Counted from the first letter of the stretch, positions 1 to 8,973 are shown. The stretch: 50,986 nt of DNA from Actinobacteria bacterium casp-actino5 (GCA_001510385.1 LFFE01000023.1:1-50986); one strand, 5' to 3'. Translations and numbers: made by a program. Notes: generated by a model not told the origin, from the letters alone.

Positions 1-146
1 GCGGATCTGAAGGCGAAATACCCCATCCAGAACCCTTTGAACCCAACTTGTTCAGCGGCGAGGCGAGATTCTTCGGAGAAGTAGGTGACAGCGTGAATTG
101 TTTCGGCCGCTCGCCACAATCTGCGAGAGGGTGACTCAGCTGTCAT
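1..146 (-). CDS. SalK/SCO6745-like protein, N-terminal fragment cut by the window edge
   Basis: Translating the minus strand from an ATG at 144-146 gives about 48 residues running off the window. They contain the segments LWRAAETIHAVTYF and GFKGFWMGYFAFR. These resemble the N-terminus of an actinobacterial family often labelled SalK or SCO6745-like (LW..xE..HAxTYF...G..GFW.GYFA.R). The family's biochemical role is not settled, and none is assigned here. The gene lies 47 bp after trpA on the same strand, so it may be the last gene of the trp transcript, although no strong ribosome-binding site is visible. Upstream in-frame ATGs are absent: those at 153 and 159 read into a stop. The gene is incomplete because of the window border. 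Confidence 0.6.
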   Translation of the reverse strand, partial: MTAESPSRRLWRAAETIHAVTYFSEESRLAAEQVGFKGFWMGYFAFRS

Positions 147-193
147 AACACATGCCCATCAAACTCAACTTCGCGCACCGGGTTGATCGCCAG

Positions 194-967
194 TCACACT
201 GCGTCAATTGCGGCACGCACCTCGGCGACATAACGACCGACTTCATCAGGGCCTGACTCCATAAGTCGTCGAACCATAGACGCTCCCTGAATCACGCCGT
301 CGGCGACCTTCACGGCAGCAGCCGCCTGCTCAGCATTCGAGACACCAACGCCAACCAGCACCGGGGTATCGGTGACCGCCTTCAAGCGGCCCGCCAACGC
401 CGTTGCAGTCTCTGCGAGCGAGTCTCGCTCCCCTGTTACCCCGAGCAACCCGACTGAGTACACAAACCCGCGGGCCCGCGCAACAATGCGAGGCAAGCGC
501 TCGTCAGGGGCCGTCGGTGCCGCCAACATGATGGTCGCAACCCCAGCCGCATCGGCCGCTTCCGCCCAATCGTCTGACTCCTCAAGGGGAAGATCCGGCA
601 AAATCGCTCCAGTCACACCAGCCTCAGCAAGCCGATTCGCAAAACGAATCGGGCCATCGTGATGCACCAAGTTGTAATAGGTCATCACCGCAAGCGGGAT
701 ACCAACATCAAGTGACGGAACTTCTTCGAGCACTGACTGCGGGGTTGTGCCACCTTCGAGGGCAGCTTGAGATGCCCGCTGAATGACCGGGCCATCCATC
801 ACCGGGTCAGAGAAGGGGATGCCGATCTCAACTGCATCCGCGCCGTTCGCTGCGCATGCACGAATGGCGTCTTGCCATCCCGGGTATCCCCCGGTGATAT
901 ACGGAACGAGTAATTTGCGACCCGCATCTCGCGACGACCGCAGCGAGGTCGAAAGGTCAACTGTCAC
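194..967 (-). CDS. trpA: Tryptophan synthase alpha chain
   Basis: TrpA cleaves indole-3-glycerol phosphate to indole and glyceraldehyde 3-phosphate and passes indole to TrpB through the alpha2-beta2 tunnel. The 257-aa TIM-barrel protein has the family signature [15 protein letters not shown]. Glu47 and Asp58 match the catalytic Glu49 and Asp60 of the Salmonella enzyme. The phosphate-binding end GVGVSN...[12 protein letters not shown] is present. Length is normal. The start is GTG at 965-967, overlapping the trpB stop by 4 bp (GTGA), so translation is probably coupled. It is the last biosynthetic gene of a trpC-trpF-trpB-trpA run. Confidence 0.97.
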   Translation of the reverse strand: MTVDLSTSLRSSRDAGRKLLVPYITGGYPGWQDAIRACAANGADAVEIGIPFSDPVMDGPVIQRASQAALEGGTTPQSVLEEVPSLDVGIPLAVMTYYNLVHHDGPIRFANRLAEAGVTGAILPDLPLEESDDWAEAADAAGVATIMLAAPTAPDERLPRIVARARGFVYSVGLLGVTGERDSLAETATALAGRLKAVTDTPVLVGVGVSNAEQAAAAVKVADGVIQGASMVRRLMESGPDEVGRYVAEVRAAIDAV

Positions 968-2154
968 AAACGATCCTTCAAGACGTCCATCATCTGACCG
1001 ACGTCTTTGTCACCTCGACCCGACAGATTCAGCAGCACCGTTTGACCCTGCATGGTGTGTGCTTCACGAACCAACCATGCGAGAGCGTGAGCTGGTTCAA
1101 GCGCAGGGATGATTCCCTCAGTGCGGCTCAACAACTGGAACGCTTCGACCACTTCTTCATCGGTCACCGTTGGATACTCTGCTCGATTAATCGAAGAGAG
1201 ATATGAATGCTCAGGTCCGATGCCTGGGTAGTCAAGACCGGCAGAAATCGAATGCGCCTCTTCGACCTGGCCATATTCATCTTGCATTAGATAACTGCGC
1301 ATACCGTGCACAACACCAGGGACCGCTCGAGTGACCGCTGCACCACCACGTGGCTCAACCCCGACGAGACGCGATCTCGTATCAACGAAGCCAGAGAAAA
1401 TGCCAATGGCATTCGAGCCGCCACCAACACACGCTGTCACCACATCGGGATCGTCGCCGAGCAATGCACGCGCCTGTTCGCGGGCTTCATCACCAATGAC
1501 CCGGTGGAACTGGCGCACCATCCACGGATATGGATGCGGACCCATCACAGAACCCAAGCAGTAATGAGTGTCACCAACGGTTGCCACCCAATCACGCATT
1601 GCCTCATTCACCGCATCTTTGAGTGTGCGACTTCCTGAATGAACTGCTTCAACCTCTGCGCCGAGCAGTTTCATCCTGAACACATTGAGCGCTTGGCGTT
1701 CTACATCGACTGCGCCCATGTAGACCTTGCACTCCATACCGAGAAGCGCAGCTGCAGTTGCTGACGCAACACCGTGCTGACCCGCCCCCGTCTCAGCAAC
1801 AAGCCGAGTCTTACCCATGCGCTTCGCAAGAAACGCCTGGCCGAGCACGTTGTTTATTTTGTGTGACCCGGTGTGGTTGAGGTCCTCACGTTTCAACAGG
1901 AGCCGGAGCCCCAACTTCTCTCCAAGACGATGACATTCAGACAACCCAGACGGGCGACCGGCGTAATCACGGAGGGCAACATGGAGCTCTTCGCGCCACT
2001 GCGGGTCGGCCCATGCTTCTTTAAACCCGGCCTCTAACTCTTGGCATGCAGGAACCAGAGTTTCAGGCACAAACCGGCCTCCAAACTCACCAAAACGGCC
2101 AGACGGATCTGGCTCTGACATGATCGAGTCGTTGCGCTGTTCAGCGATGGTCAT
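964..2154 (-). CDS. trpB: Tryptophan synthase beta chain
   Basis: This PLP enzyme condenses indole with L-serine to give tryptophan. The 396-aa protein carries the PLP-lysine motif [11 protein letters not shown] (Lys99), the glycine-rich phosphate loop [11 protein letters not shown] and the N-terminal [15 protein letters not shown] typical of TrpB1. The ATG start overlaps the trpF stop by 4 bp (ATGA). A second in-frame ATG twelve residues in ([11 protein letters not shown]) would also give a full-length enzyme, but the overlap favours the first. It forms the synthase complex with the TrpA encoded just downstream. Confidence 0.97.
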   Translation of the reverse strand: MTIAEQRNDSIMSEPDPSGRFGEFGGRFVPETLVPACQELEAGFKEAWADPQWREELHVALRDYAGRPSGLSECHRLGEKLGLRLLLKREDLNHTGSHKINNVLGQAFLAKRMGKTRLVAETGAGQHGVASATAAALLGMECKVYMGAVDVERQALNVFRMKLLGAEVEAVHSGSRTLKDAVNEAMRDWVATVGDTHYCLGSVMGPHPYPWMVRQFHRVIGDEAREQARALLGDDPDVVTACVGGGSNAIGIFSGFVDTRSRLVGVEPRGGAAVTRAVPGVVHGMRSYLMQDEYGQVEEAHSISAGLDYPGIGPEHSYLSSINRAEYPTVTDEEVVEAFQLLSRTEGIIPALEPAHALAWLVREAHTMQGQTVLLNLSGRGDKDVGQMMDVLKDRL

Positions 2155-2837
2155 TCGTCCTCCCAGTTGTAGGGCAGGTCATCCGGTCCGATGTAGGGGG
2201 TAGGGGAAGCTGCTCGGGCATTACTGATAAATTTTCGCACCTTCACGGCGTCTTTGCGTCCCGGAGCTAGCTCAACACCCGAGGAAACATCAACACCCCA
2301 GGGCTCAACCGCTGCGACCGCATCGGCAACATTGTCAGGGTTGAGACCTCCCGCCAAGATGAAGCGGACAGAGTCGGGAAGATCTGCGGTGATATGCCAA
2401 TCGAACACCTTGCCACTCCCGGGAGATGGGGCGTCGACCAACACCACATCAGTATGGAATTTATCGGCCCGCGACAGGTGAGGTGAGTCAGCTCCAAATG
2501 CCTTAATCACCCACCGAATGCCGTGGCCGGGGCCACGTTCAACAATTTCGGCAACCTGATCTGGAGTTTCTGAACCATGTAGTTGCACCGCTTTAACACC
2601 AGCACGATCAGCAACTGACAGCACCCGATCTGGTAGGTCGTTTCGGAATACCCCAACCGTCATCGTTTCGGGAGGCAATCGTCGAGTGATGTCATACACA
2701 TTCTGAGGCGCCACCTGACGTTCAGACGGGGCAAAAATAAACCCAACAGCATCCGCTCCCATTGCAACGGCGAGCAGGGCGTCATCTTCGGTGGTGATGC
2801 CACAAATCTTGATGAACATAGAACAGAAACTACTCAC
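2151..2837 (-). CDS. trpF: Phosphoribosylanthranilate isomerase
   Basis: TrpF performs the Amadori rearrangement of N-(5-phosphoribosyl)anthranilate, the step before TrpC. The 228-aa protein opens with [15 protein letters not shown] (residues 7-21), which contains the conserved catalytic Cys of the KICG motif. It continues with [13 protein letters not shown] and [12 protein letters not shown], all typical of the PRAI barrel. The annotated GTG start overlaps the trpC stop (GTGA). The ATG six codons later (position 2819) is the other candidate. A separate trpF gene means this organism does not rely on the bifunctional PriA known from many actinobacteria, or has it in addition. Confidence 0.95.
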   Translation of the reverse strand: MSSFCSMFIKICGITTEDDALLAVAMGADAVGFIFAPSERQVAPQNVYDITRRLPPETMTVGVFRNDLPDRVLSVADRAGVKAVQLHGSETPDQVAEIVERGPGHGIRWVIKAFGADSPHLSRADKFHTDVVLVDAPSPGSGKVFDWHITADLPDSVRFILAGGLNPDNVADAVAAVEPWGVDVSSGVELAPGRKDAVKVRKFISNARAASPTPYIGPDDLPYNWEDE

Positions 2838-3625
2838 CGATGGCCACGTAACGAGGCCACCGCTTGCTCGGGATCACCAGAGGTCACCAGGGTTTCACCA
2901 ACCAGCACCGCTCGGTAGCCGGCTTCGGTGAGGGCGAGAGCATCGGAACGACTTCTCACACCAGATTCTGCAACCGACACGACGTCTCGAGGAATAACAG
3001 CGCCCATCCGCAAGGCACGTTCATGATCAACGTTGAACGTCACCAGATCACGCTGATTCACACCAACAAGAGTCGCCCCAACCTCGAGTGCCATCTCGAG
3101 TTCGGCTTCATCGTGTACCTCTACGAGTACATCGAGACCAACTTCAACCGCAAGCGCATGAAAGTTCGCCAACTCGCGTCGATCAAGCGCAGCCGCGATC
3201 AACAACACGCAGTCGGCTCCCATGATGCGGGCATCGAGAACATCGCGTTCTGCGACAGTGAAATCCTTTCTCAGAACGGGGAGCGTGCATGCTCCTCGAG
3301 CTGCTTGCAAATCACTCACCGAACCGCCAAAGAACTCTTCATCGGTCAGGACAGAAAGGCATGATGCCCCACCTGTCGAATACTGGTGAGCAACGGTTGC
3401 GGGGTCAAGACCAGCAAACAGGTCTCCTTTCGACGGAGACCGCCGCTTGACTTCTGAGATCACTGCAATTCCGTCCGAAGCGGGATCAACAGTTGCTAAC
3501 GAATCTCCGAAACCACGTGTCGCTGGCGATGAGCAGGCTGCCTCGTATAACTCGCTGAACGGCCGCTCATCACGAGCAGCAGTAGCCCGATGAGCATCAA
3601 GAATCCGGTCAAGATATGTCGCCAT
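2834..3625 (-). CDS. trpC: Indole-3-glycerol phosphate synthase
   Basis: TrpC closes the indole ring by decarboxylative cyclisation of CdRP. The 263-aa protein has the IGPS signature VISEVKRRSPSKGDL (Glu58, Lys60), the catalytic segment LPVLRKDF, and the later NQRDL, VAESGV and AVLVGETLV motifs. The ATG start at 3623-3625 lies 8 bp after the glyS stop on the same strand, so it is probably cotranscribed with glyS. trpE, trpG and trpD are not in this window, so the early pathway steps must be encoded elsewhere. Confidence 0.96.
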   Translation of the reverse strand: MATYLDRILDAHRATAARDERPFSELYEAACSSPATRGFGDSLATVDPASDGIAVISEVKRRSPSKGDLFAGLDPATVAHQYSTGGASCLSVLTDEEFFGGSVSDLQAARGACTLPVLRKDFTVAERDVLDARIMGADCVLLIAAALDRRELANFHALAVEVGLDVLVEVHDEAELEMALEVGATLVGVNQRDLVTFNVDHERALRMGAVIPRDVVSVAESGVRSRSDALALTEAGYRAVLVGETLVTSGDPEQAVASLRGHR

Positions 3626-3633
3626 TGACCTGG

Positions 3634-4944
3634 TCAGAACCCGAGACGGCCTGACAATTCGCCAAGCAATGCATCGATCGGAACACGAGTTTGCTCCATC
3701 GTGTCCCGATCTCGAACAGTTACCGAATTGTCATCCAACGAATCAAAATCGACCGTCACACACAATGGCGTGCCGATTTCATCCTGTCGGCGATATCGAC
3801 GACCAATGGCCTGTGTCTCGTCGTAGTCAGTCATATAACGTTCGCTCACGAGGCGACGCACTTCTTGAGCCAGAGGAGTCAGCGTGTCTTTCTTCGAGAG
3901 TGGCAACACCGCAACCTTGTACGGAGCGAGACGCGGGTGCAAACGAAGCACCGTGCGCACCTCATCGTTGACTTCCTCTTCGTCGTAGGCCGCCAAAAGG
4001 AACGCTGCCATCGTTCGAGTGGCCCCAGCGGCAGGCTCAATCACATACGGCACATAGCGCTCATTCGATGCCTGATCGAAGAAGTCAAGGCGCTCACCAG
4101 AATGCTGAGCATGCTGGGTCAGGTCATAATCGGTGCGCTGGGCAATACCCTCAAGTTCGTCCCAACCCCATGGGAACATGAACTCGACATCGGCAGTTCC
4201 CGTTGAATAGTGCGACAACTCATCGTCATCGTGCGCACGAAGACGCAGCATTGACTCTGGAATTCCCAGATCTCGGTACCACTCAAGACGGTGCTGGCAC
4301 CAGTACTCGTACCATGAGGGACCCTCAGACGGAGGTACAAAGAACTCGAGTTCCATTTGTTCAAACTCACGAGTTCGGAAAATCCAGTTCTGCGGAGTGA
4401 TCTCATTCCGAAAGCTCTTACCAACCTGAGCAATTCCAAACGGTGGCCGTTTGCGACTGGTCTGCAGCACATTTGCGAAGTTGGTGAACATGCCCTGGGC
4501 CGTCTCCGGACGAAGGTAGGCATCAGCACCGGCATCAGCAACTGGACCTGCCTGCGTTTTAAACATCAAGTTGAACTGGCGAGCCTCAGTAAACGAACCA
4601 GTCTTTCCGCAATTTGGACAAGTGTTGGGGTCATCCAACTTGTCTTGGCGGTGACGGGTCTTGCATTCAATGCAATCAACCAACGGATCTGAGAAGTTGG
4701 CGAGGTGCCCTGATGCCTGCCACACCTGGGGAGGCCCGAGGATGGCGGCGTCAATGAGCACCACATCGTCGCGCTGCTGCACCATTGCACGAACCCAGGC
4801 ATCCTTCACATTCCGCAACAGCAACGAACCAAGTGGGCCGTAGTCATACGTCGAACGGAATCCACCATAAATCTCGGCCGATGGGTACACGAACCCACGC
4901 CGCTTACACAGGTTGACGATTTGATCGAGATCCGTTGCGGGCAT
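3634..4944 (-). CDS. glyS: Glycyl-tRNA synthetase (single-chain, alpha2 type)
   Basis: This class II enzyme charges tRNA-Gly. The 436-aa protein shows the N-terminal RRGFVYPSAEIYGG and YDYGPLG of the single-chain (eukaryote/actinobacterium-like) form. An inserted zinc site has Cys91, Cys94, Cys109 and Cys112. Motif 2 is FRNEITP...FRTREFEQMELEFF, and a C-terminal anticodon-binding domain begins near VAVLPLSKKD. The ATG at 4942-4944 lies 7 nt after a TANNNT hexamer (4952-4957), so a leaderless transcript is likely. recO ends 34 bp upstream on the same strand. glyS has its own promoter signal but may also be read from recO. Confidence 0.97.
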   Translation of the reverse strand: MPATDLDQIVNLCKRRGFVYPSAEIYGGFRSTYDYGPLGSLLLRNVKDAWVRAMVQQRDDVVLIDAAILGPPQVWQASGHLANFSDPLVDCIECKTRHRQDKLDDPNTCPNCGKTGSFTEARQFNLMFKTQAGPVADAGADAYLRPETAQGMFTNFANVLQTSRKRPPFGIAQVGKSFRNEITPQNWIFRTREFEQMELEFFVPPSEGPSWYEYWCQHRLEWYRDLGIPESMLRLRAHDDDELSHYSTGTADVEFMFPWGWDELEGIAQRTDYDLTQHAQHSGERLDFFDQASNERYVPYVIEPAAGATRTMAAFLLAAYDEEEVNDEVRTVLRLHPRLAPYKVAVLPLSKKDTLTPLAQEVRRLVSERYMTDYDETQAIGRRYRRQDEIGTPLCVTVDFDSLDDNSVTVRDRDTMEQTRVPIDALLGELSGRLGF

Positions 4945-4951
4945 GACTTAC

Positions 4952-4957
4952 AGGTTA
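4952..4957 (-). promoter_or_regulatory. -10 hexamer TAACCT of a leaderless glyS promoter
   Basis: TAACCT (minus strand) ends 7 nt before the glyS ATG, and no Shine-Dalgarno sequence is visible. Transcription would start at or next to the start codon. No good TTGACA-like -35 box was found. The call rests on the same arrangement recurring at twelve genes in this window. Confidence 0.55.
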
Positions 4958-4978
4958 CGGACATCGACCCGCAACGGC

Positions 4979-5731
4979 TCAATGCCTCTCAAAGACTCCC
5001 ACCGTGCGCAACCGACGCTCGATGTGATGCTCCAACGCTCGTGTTGCAAGCGCCGTCACCTCGCTCGTCGCAGGTGATTCCTCAAGAGCCAAAGCCTGCC
5101 GGAGACGCCCACCGAGAATGTCACGCATGATCTCAAGTGCAATAGGTGAAACTGAAGCGCCCGATCGACAACGGCGACATAGAGCCCCACCCTCATTGAG
5201 ATCGAAAGCAACAAGCTCCGTCTCCCCCTCTTCAGGCTCTCCACATCGAACGCACTCGTCAAGAACCGGCGACAACCCCGACGCAGCGAGCACCTTCCAA
5301 AAAAATGCGGCGACATTCAATGGCGATGGTGACTCAGCAATTGTCCGTAAGACTCCGACGAGCATGGCGTACAGCCGCTCGTCAGGTTCACCCTCTAGCG
5401 ATAACTGATCTGCCGCCTCAACCACGGCCATTCCCTGGGCAGCCCGATCAAGTGACGACAGCATCGGCGCCAATGCGTCAATCGACTCCGCCTGGCTCAC
5501 CAGATCGAGATCACGACCTTTCCGAAGCAACACCTCAACATGACTCATCGGCTCCAACCGAGAACCAAACTTCGAGTTCGTCCGCCGAACACCCTTCGCC
5601 ACCGCACGAACCTTGCCGAAACGATGCGTCAGCAACACGACAATTCGATCCGACTCACGAAGTTTGTACGTTCGGAGAACAACCCCTTGATCTCGATACA
5701 GCTCGCCGATAGCGACTGCAGTTGAACTCAT
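4979..5731 (-). CDS. recO: DNA repair protein RecO
   Basis: RecO works with RecR and RecF in loading RecA at gaps and anneals SSB-coated DNA. From the ATG at 5729-5731 the protein is 250 aa. It has an N-terminal OB-fold region (YRDQGVVLRTYKLRESDRI), the basic RAVAKGVRR segment, and a zinc site formed by Cys160, Cys163, Cys185 and Cys188 (CVRC...CRRC). The reading frame is open farther upstream to 5815. The ATG chosen here overlaps the stop of the preceding gene by 4 bp (ATGA) and fits the family's usual N-terminus. Confidence 0.93.
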   Translation of the reverse strand: MSSTAVAIGELYRDQGVVLRTYKLRESDRIVVLLTHRFGKVRAVAKGVRRTNSKFGSRLEPMSHVEVLLRKGRDLDLVSQAESIDALAPMLSSLDRAAQGMAVVEAADQLSLEGEPDERLYAMLVGVLRTIAESPSPLNVAAFFWKVLAASGLSPVLDECVRCGEPEEGETELVAFDLNEGGALCRRCRSGASVSPIALEIMRDILGGRLRQALALEESPATSEVTALATRALEHHIERRLRTVGVFERH

Positions 5732-6291
5732 GCGTCCAGTCCCCCGAACCGTCGTCGGCGTCGACCAAACTGTGCAACCGCCGCAACAAGGTCTTGGGCG
5801 GCAAAGTTCTCCCAATTGGTTTCAGTGAACACCAGCTCGGCATAGGCCAACTCCCACACCAGCGACGGTGGCAATCGGTCACTCTCGCCGCAAATCACTA
5901 CAAGGTCTGGCTCTCCATCGGCAGGTTCATACAGCGAACCCGCTACCGATGCTTCATTGATCGGCCCCTCCCCGATCGCACGAAACGCATCAACAAGGCG
6001 CTGGCGTCCATCTGAGGTCGGGTCAATCACCACGCCACACGACACGAGGTGCACCACGTGTTCGACATCAACCTCAATCGCCGACTCACCAAGCGCGCCG
6101 TAGGGACGCAGCGTCAACCACCTCACGCCATATGCGCTAGCCGCGGCCGAAAGCTCACGAGCAGATTCGAGCCAATGATCTCGCCCGCGATCGACCCATT
6201 GCCCAGTCGACCCTCCGACAATCAATACATGGCGAAGCCCAAGCGACTCTGCCGAAACCTGCGCATCATTGCGATCGCCGAACGAACCCAT
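5728..6291 (-). CDS. Degenerate cis-prenyltransferase homologue (NgBR/Nus1-like, RxG-bearing)
   Basis: This 187-aa protein aligns with undecaprenyl-diphosphate synthase but has lost the catalytic residues. RHVLIVGGSTGQWVDRG (residues 20-36) corresponds to RHVAIIMDGNGRWA, with catalytic Asp changed to Gly27 and the adjacent Arg to Gln31. The FSxENWxRP region is missing. The RTGGExRxSN segment is replaced by ICGESDRLPPS. What remains is structural: the WELAYAELVFTE segment with Glu152 and the C-terminal RRRRRFGG (RxG at 181-183), which in homodimeric enzymes reaches across the dimer interface. It stands where uppS usually sits, next to recO and overlapping it by 4 bp, and diverges from the catalytic homologue at 6362. 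I infer a non-catalytic partner subunit. The frame is open to a TTG at 6333; the ATG at 6291 is preferred, with moderate certainty. Confidence 0.75.
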   Translation of the reverse strand: MGSFGDRNDAQVSAESLGLRHVLIVGGSTGQWVDRGRDHWLESARELSAAASAYGVRWLTLRPYGALGESAIEVDVEHVVHLVSCGVVIDPTSDGRQRLVDAFRAIGEGPINEASVAGSLYEPADGEPDLVVICGESDRLPPSLVWELAYAELVFTETNWENFAAQDLVAAVAQFGRRRRRFGGLDA

Positions 6292-6343
6292 GCCAACATT
6301 GTTCCACTCTTGACCCCTCCCTAGCGGACACAAACCGGGGCAG

Positions 6344-6349
6344 TATCGT
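6344..6349 (+). promoter_or_regulatory. Possible -10 hexamer TATCGT for the uppS-like gene
   Basis: TATCGT lies 12 nt before the ATG at 6362. That is wider than the 6-7 nt seen at other genes here, so it would give a 5' leader of about 5 nt. No Shine-Dalgarno sequence is visible. The call is tentative. Confidence 0.35.
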
Positions 6350-6361
6350 CACTGATGCACC

Positions 6362-7054
6362 ATGAACCCCGAACTTCACACCCTGCCCAACGGACAACAT
6401 CACGTTGCATGCATCATGGATGGCAACGGGCGCTGGGCAGAGTCTCGAGACCTACCGAGAACAGCAGGTCACACGGCTGGGGAAGAAAACCTTGCGTCGA
6501 TTGTTCGGGCATCGGTACAACGTGACATCGGATGGCTTACCGTCTTTGGTTTCTCAACTGAGAACTGGGTTCGACCTCGGGCAGAAGTTCGGCACATTCT
6601 CGGTCTGCACGAACGGCTCTTTGGTCGCGTCGAAGAGTTGAACGACAACAATGTTCGAATCAGGTGGATCGGTCGACCATTCGACAGCGCCGAATCACGA
6701 ACCCCCCGGTTCGTGCAGCGAGCGATCAAAAAAGCCATCGCAGACACAGCAAACAACACCGGTCTTGTCCTCACAGTCGCGTTCGACTACGGCAGTCGAT
6801 TCGAAATGATGGATGCCGTCCGCTCGGCCCGACGAAATGGCACCGACATTGACATCACGTCTGTCACCCAGCGACTCCACGACCCTGATCTTCCACCAGT
6901 CGACGTCATGATTCGAACGAGCGGCGAGATCCGGGTTTCGAACTTTCTGTTGTGGCAAGCGGCCGGCAGCGCGATCTACTTCACCGAAACCCCGTGGCCT
7001 GACCTCAGCGCAAATGAGCTTGACACAGCACTATCGCTGGTCGGAACAGCGTGA
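6362..7054 (+). CDS. uppS: Undecaprenyl-diphosphate synthase-like catalytic subunit lacking the C-terminal RxG motif
   Basis: A cis-prenyltransferase of this kind elongates farnesyl diphosphate with isopentenyl diphosphate to the lipid carrier used for peptidoglycan. All catalytic regions are intact in this 230-aa protein: HVACIMDGNGRWA (Asp20, Arg24), AGHTAG (His37), FSTENWVRP (Ser65, Asn68, Arg71), DYGSRFEMM and IRTSGEIRVSNFLLW (Arg185, Glu189, Arg191, Ser193). The chain then stops at ALSLVGTA, where normal enzymes continue into ERRFGG. The conserved Glu of AYAELYFT is Ala204. Both missing elements are present in the divergent homologue at 5728-6291, suggesting a heteromeric enzyme. The stop overlaps the GTG of the next gene (GTGA), so the end is genuine unless a frameshift is present. 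Confidence 0.9.
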   Translation: MNPELHTLPNGQHHVACIMDGNGRWAESRDLPRTAGHTAGEENLASIVRASVQRDIGWLTVFGFSTENWVRPRAEVRHILGLHERLFGRVEELNDNNVRIRWIGRPFDSAESRTPRFVQRAIKKAIADTANNTGLVLTVAFDYGSRFEMMDAVRSARRNGTDIDITSVTQRLHDPDLPPVDVMIRTSGEIRVSNFLLWQAAGSAIYFTETPWPDLSANELDTALSLVGTA

Positions 7055-8949
7055 GTTCGCACGACGACGTCCTCGCGGCCCTCGATGCTGTAACCGCAGC
7101 GATTCCAAACGCTGAACATCGCCAAGGCCAGCGCGAGATGGCCTCACACGTCGCTACCAGCATCCGACAAGGGAAACCAGCCGTCATTAGAGCCGGGACC
7201 GGAACGGGGAAAACCCTCGCCTACCTGACTCCATGCGTGACATCTGGAGCGTCAACCGTGGTCGTCACCGCGACAAAAGCCCTACAAGACCAGCTCGCCC
7301 ACAAGGACCTTCCATTTCTCGAACTCCAACTTGCGACCGCCACCAACCATTCATTTTCGTGGGCGGTCCTGAAAGGCAGATCGAACTACCTCTGCCGCCA
7401 GCGAGTAGCAGAAATCGGCGGGCTTCCATCGGCCGATCGCGTGCAACTCTCCCTTGAAGGCATCGATGATGACGGCCGCCGCGAGGTTGAGCGTCTTGCG
7501 GCATGGGCTGACAGCACCGTCAGCGGTGATCTCACCGAACTGGACTGGTCACCAAACGAACGCACCATCAAAGCCGTCACCGTCTCTTCCGACGAATGCC
7601 CTGGAGCAAACCAGTGCCCGCAAGGCGAATCCTGCTTCGCGGAGATCGCCCGCCACAACGCAGCGGCAGCAGATGTCGTTGTTGTCAACGCCCACTTGTA
7701 CGGTCTCAACATCGCCGCTGACGGCGCAATTCTTGGCGACCACGACGTCGTCATCTTCGACGAAGCGCATGTCCTCGAAGACGTCATGAGCGACACAGTC
7801 GGAGTTGAGCTCAGTGCAGGCCGGCTCGCACGAGTGGCGACAACCGTTCGACGGATCGTTGTCGACCCCGATCTCGATGCAGAACTCAGCGCTCAGGCAG
7901 ATGACCTGACCGCACTCCTAGAGCCATATTCCGGTGAACGCATCCTGCCTCCACTCCCCGCAGCAATGACCGAACTCCTCGCAAGCGTACGAACCTCCCA
8001 AAACCGTGCCCTCACGCTCGTCACCGAACTTTCGATCGATGACCTTGATGCTCAGCAACGCCGTCTCCGAGCCCAAGTGACTCTTACCCGAACGATTGAC
8101 ACGCTTGACCGCTTTCTCAGCCCATCAACCGACGATGTCATCTTCGTGTCAGGCGCTCCTGGTTCCAGACGGCTCGAACTCGCTCCGCTCGATGTTGGTC
8201 CAACTCTTGCCGACGGTGTCTGGTCTCAACGGACCGCAATTCTCACCAGCGCAACAGTGCCGATGAATCTTGCAGAGCGCATCGGCCTCGAGGGTGCCGA
8301 ATTTGTTGACGTGGGCAGCCCGTTCGATTACGAATCAAATTCGTTGCTCTACTGCGCAATGCATCTGCCCCAACCGAATGATCCCTCGTTTCGCAGCGCA
8401 ATGCACGATGACCTCGAACAACTCATTTCAGCGGCGCAAGGCAAGACACTCGCTCTCTTCACCAGTTGGTCCGCCATGGATGAAGCCGCCGAAGCAATGC
8501 GCGAACGTCTCCCCTTCAAGATCCTCACACAACGAGATCTCCCGAAACCCGCCCTCATCCACGAATTCTCAACCGATGAAGATAGTTGCCTATTCGCAAC
8601 TGCGGGACTCTTCCAAGGGGTCGACGTCCCGGGTCGAGCTCTCTCGCTGGTCGTTATTGACAGAATTCCATTTCCGAGACCAGACGACCCCCTCTTGGGG
8701 GCGCGCCGAGATCTCATCGGGCAACGTGCATTCATGGAGATTGACCTCCCGCGCGCAGCCACGATGCTTGCTCAAGCGAGCGGTCGTCTCATCAGAACCG
8801 ATAACGATCGTGGCGTTGTTGCCGTCATGGATCGCCGACTCGGTACAGCTCGATACCGATGGGACATCATCTCTGCCCTTCCCCCAATGCGGCGCACACG
8901 AGACCGCTCTGAAGCAGAATCGCTTCTGCGTTCAATCGCTAACGAGTAG
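7051..8949 (+). CDS. DinG/XPD-family ATP-dependent DNA helicase with Fe-S cluster site
   Basis: This 632-aa superfamily 2 helicase, probably 5'-3', has Walker A AGTGTGKT (residues 48-55), the TATKALQDQL motif Ia, and DEAH (237-240). Four cysteines (115, 183, 189, 195; NYLC, DECPGANQCPQGESC) are placed as in the 4Fe-4S domain of XPD/DinG. C-terminal helicase motifs follow: GLFQGVDVPG and QASGRLIR. DinG proteins unwind R-loops, D-loops and other repair intermediates. The GTG start overlaps the uppS stop by 4 bp, so the two are translated together. There is no exonuclease domain of the kind found in Bacillus DinG. Confidence 0.9.
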   Translation: MSSHDDVLAALDAVTAAIPNAEHRQGQREMASHVATSIRQGKPAVIRAGTGTGKTLAYLTPCVTSGASTVVVTATKALQDQLAHKDLPFLELQLATATNHSFSWAVLKGRSNYLCRQRVAEIGGLPSADRVQLSLEGIDDDGRREVERLAAWADSTVSGDLTELDWSPNERTIKAVTVSSDECPGANQCPQGESCFAEIARHNAAAADVVVVNAHLYGLNIAADGAILGDHDVVIFDEAHVLEDVMSDTVGVELSAGRLARVATTVRRIVVDPDLDAELSAQADDLTALLEPYSGERILPPLPAAMTELLASVRTSQNRALTLVTELSIDDLDAQQRRLRAQVTLTRTIDTLDRFLSPSTDDVIFVSGAPGSRRLELAPLDVGPTLADGVWSQRTAILTSATVPMNLAERIGLEGAEFVDVGSPFDYESNSLLYCAMHLPQPNDPSFRSAMHDDLEQLISAAQGKTLALFTSWSAMDEAAEAMRERLPFKILTQRDLPKPALIHEFSTDEDSCLFATAGLFQGVDVPGRALSLVVIDRIPFPRPDDPLLGARRDLIGQRAFMEIDLPRAATMLAQASGRLIRTDNDRGVVAVMDRRLGTARYRWDIISALPPMRRTRDRSEAESLLRSIANE

Positions 8950-8960
8950 GTGCAGACGAC

Positions 8961-8966
8961 TACCGT
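8961..8966 (+). promoter_or_regulatory. -10 hexamer TACCGT of a leaderless crotonase promoter
   Basis: TACCGT ends 7 nt before the ATG at 8974 and lies just after the helicase stop. It supports the ATG at 8974 over the in-frame GTG at 8950. Confidence 0.5.
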
Positions 8967-8973
8967 CGTCGTC

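Noticed and set aside
5728-6333. Treating the degenerate cis-prenyltransferase as a pseudogene
   Set aside because: The frame is intact, overlaps recO precisely, and keeps selected structural motifs (AYAEL, RRFGG), which argues for a maintained function.
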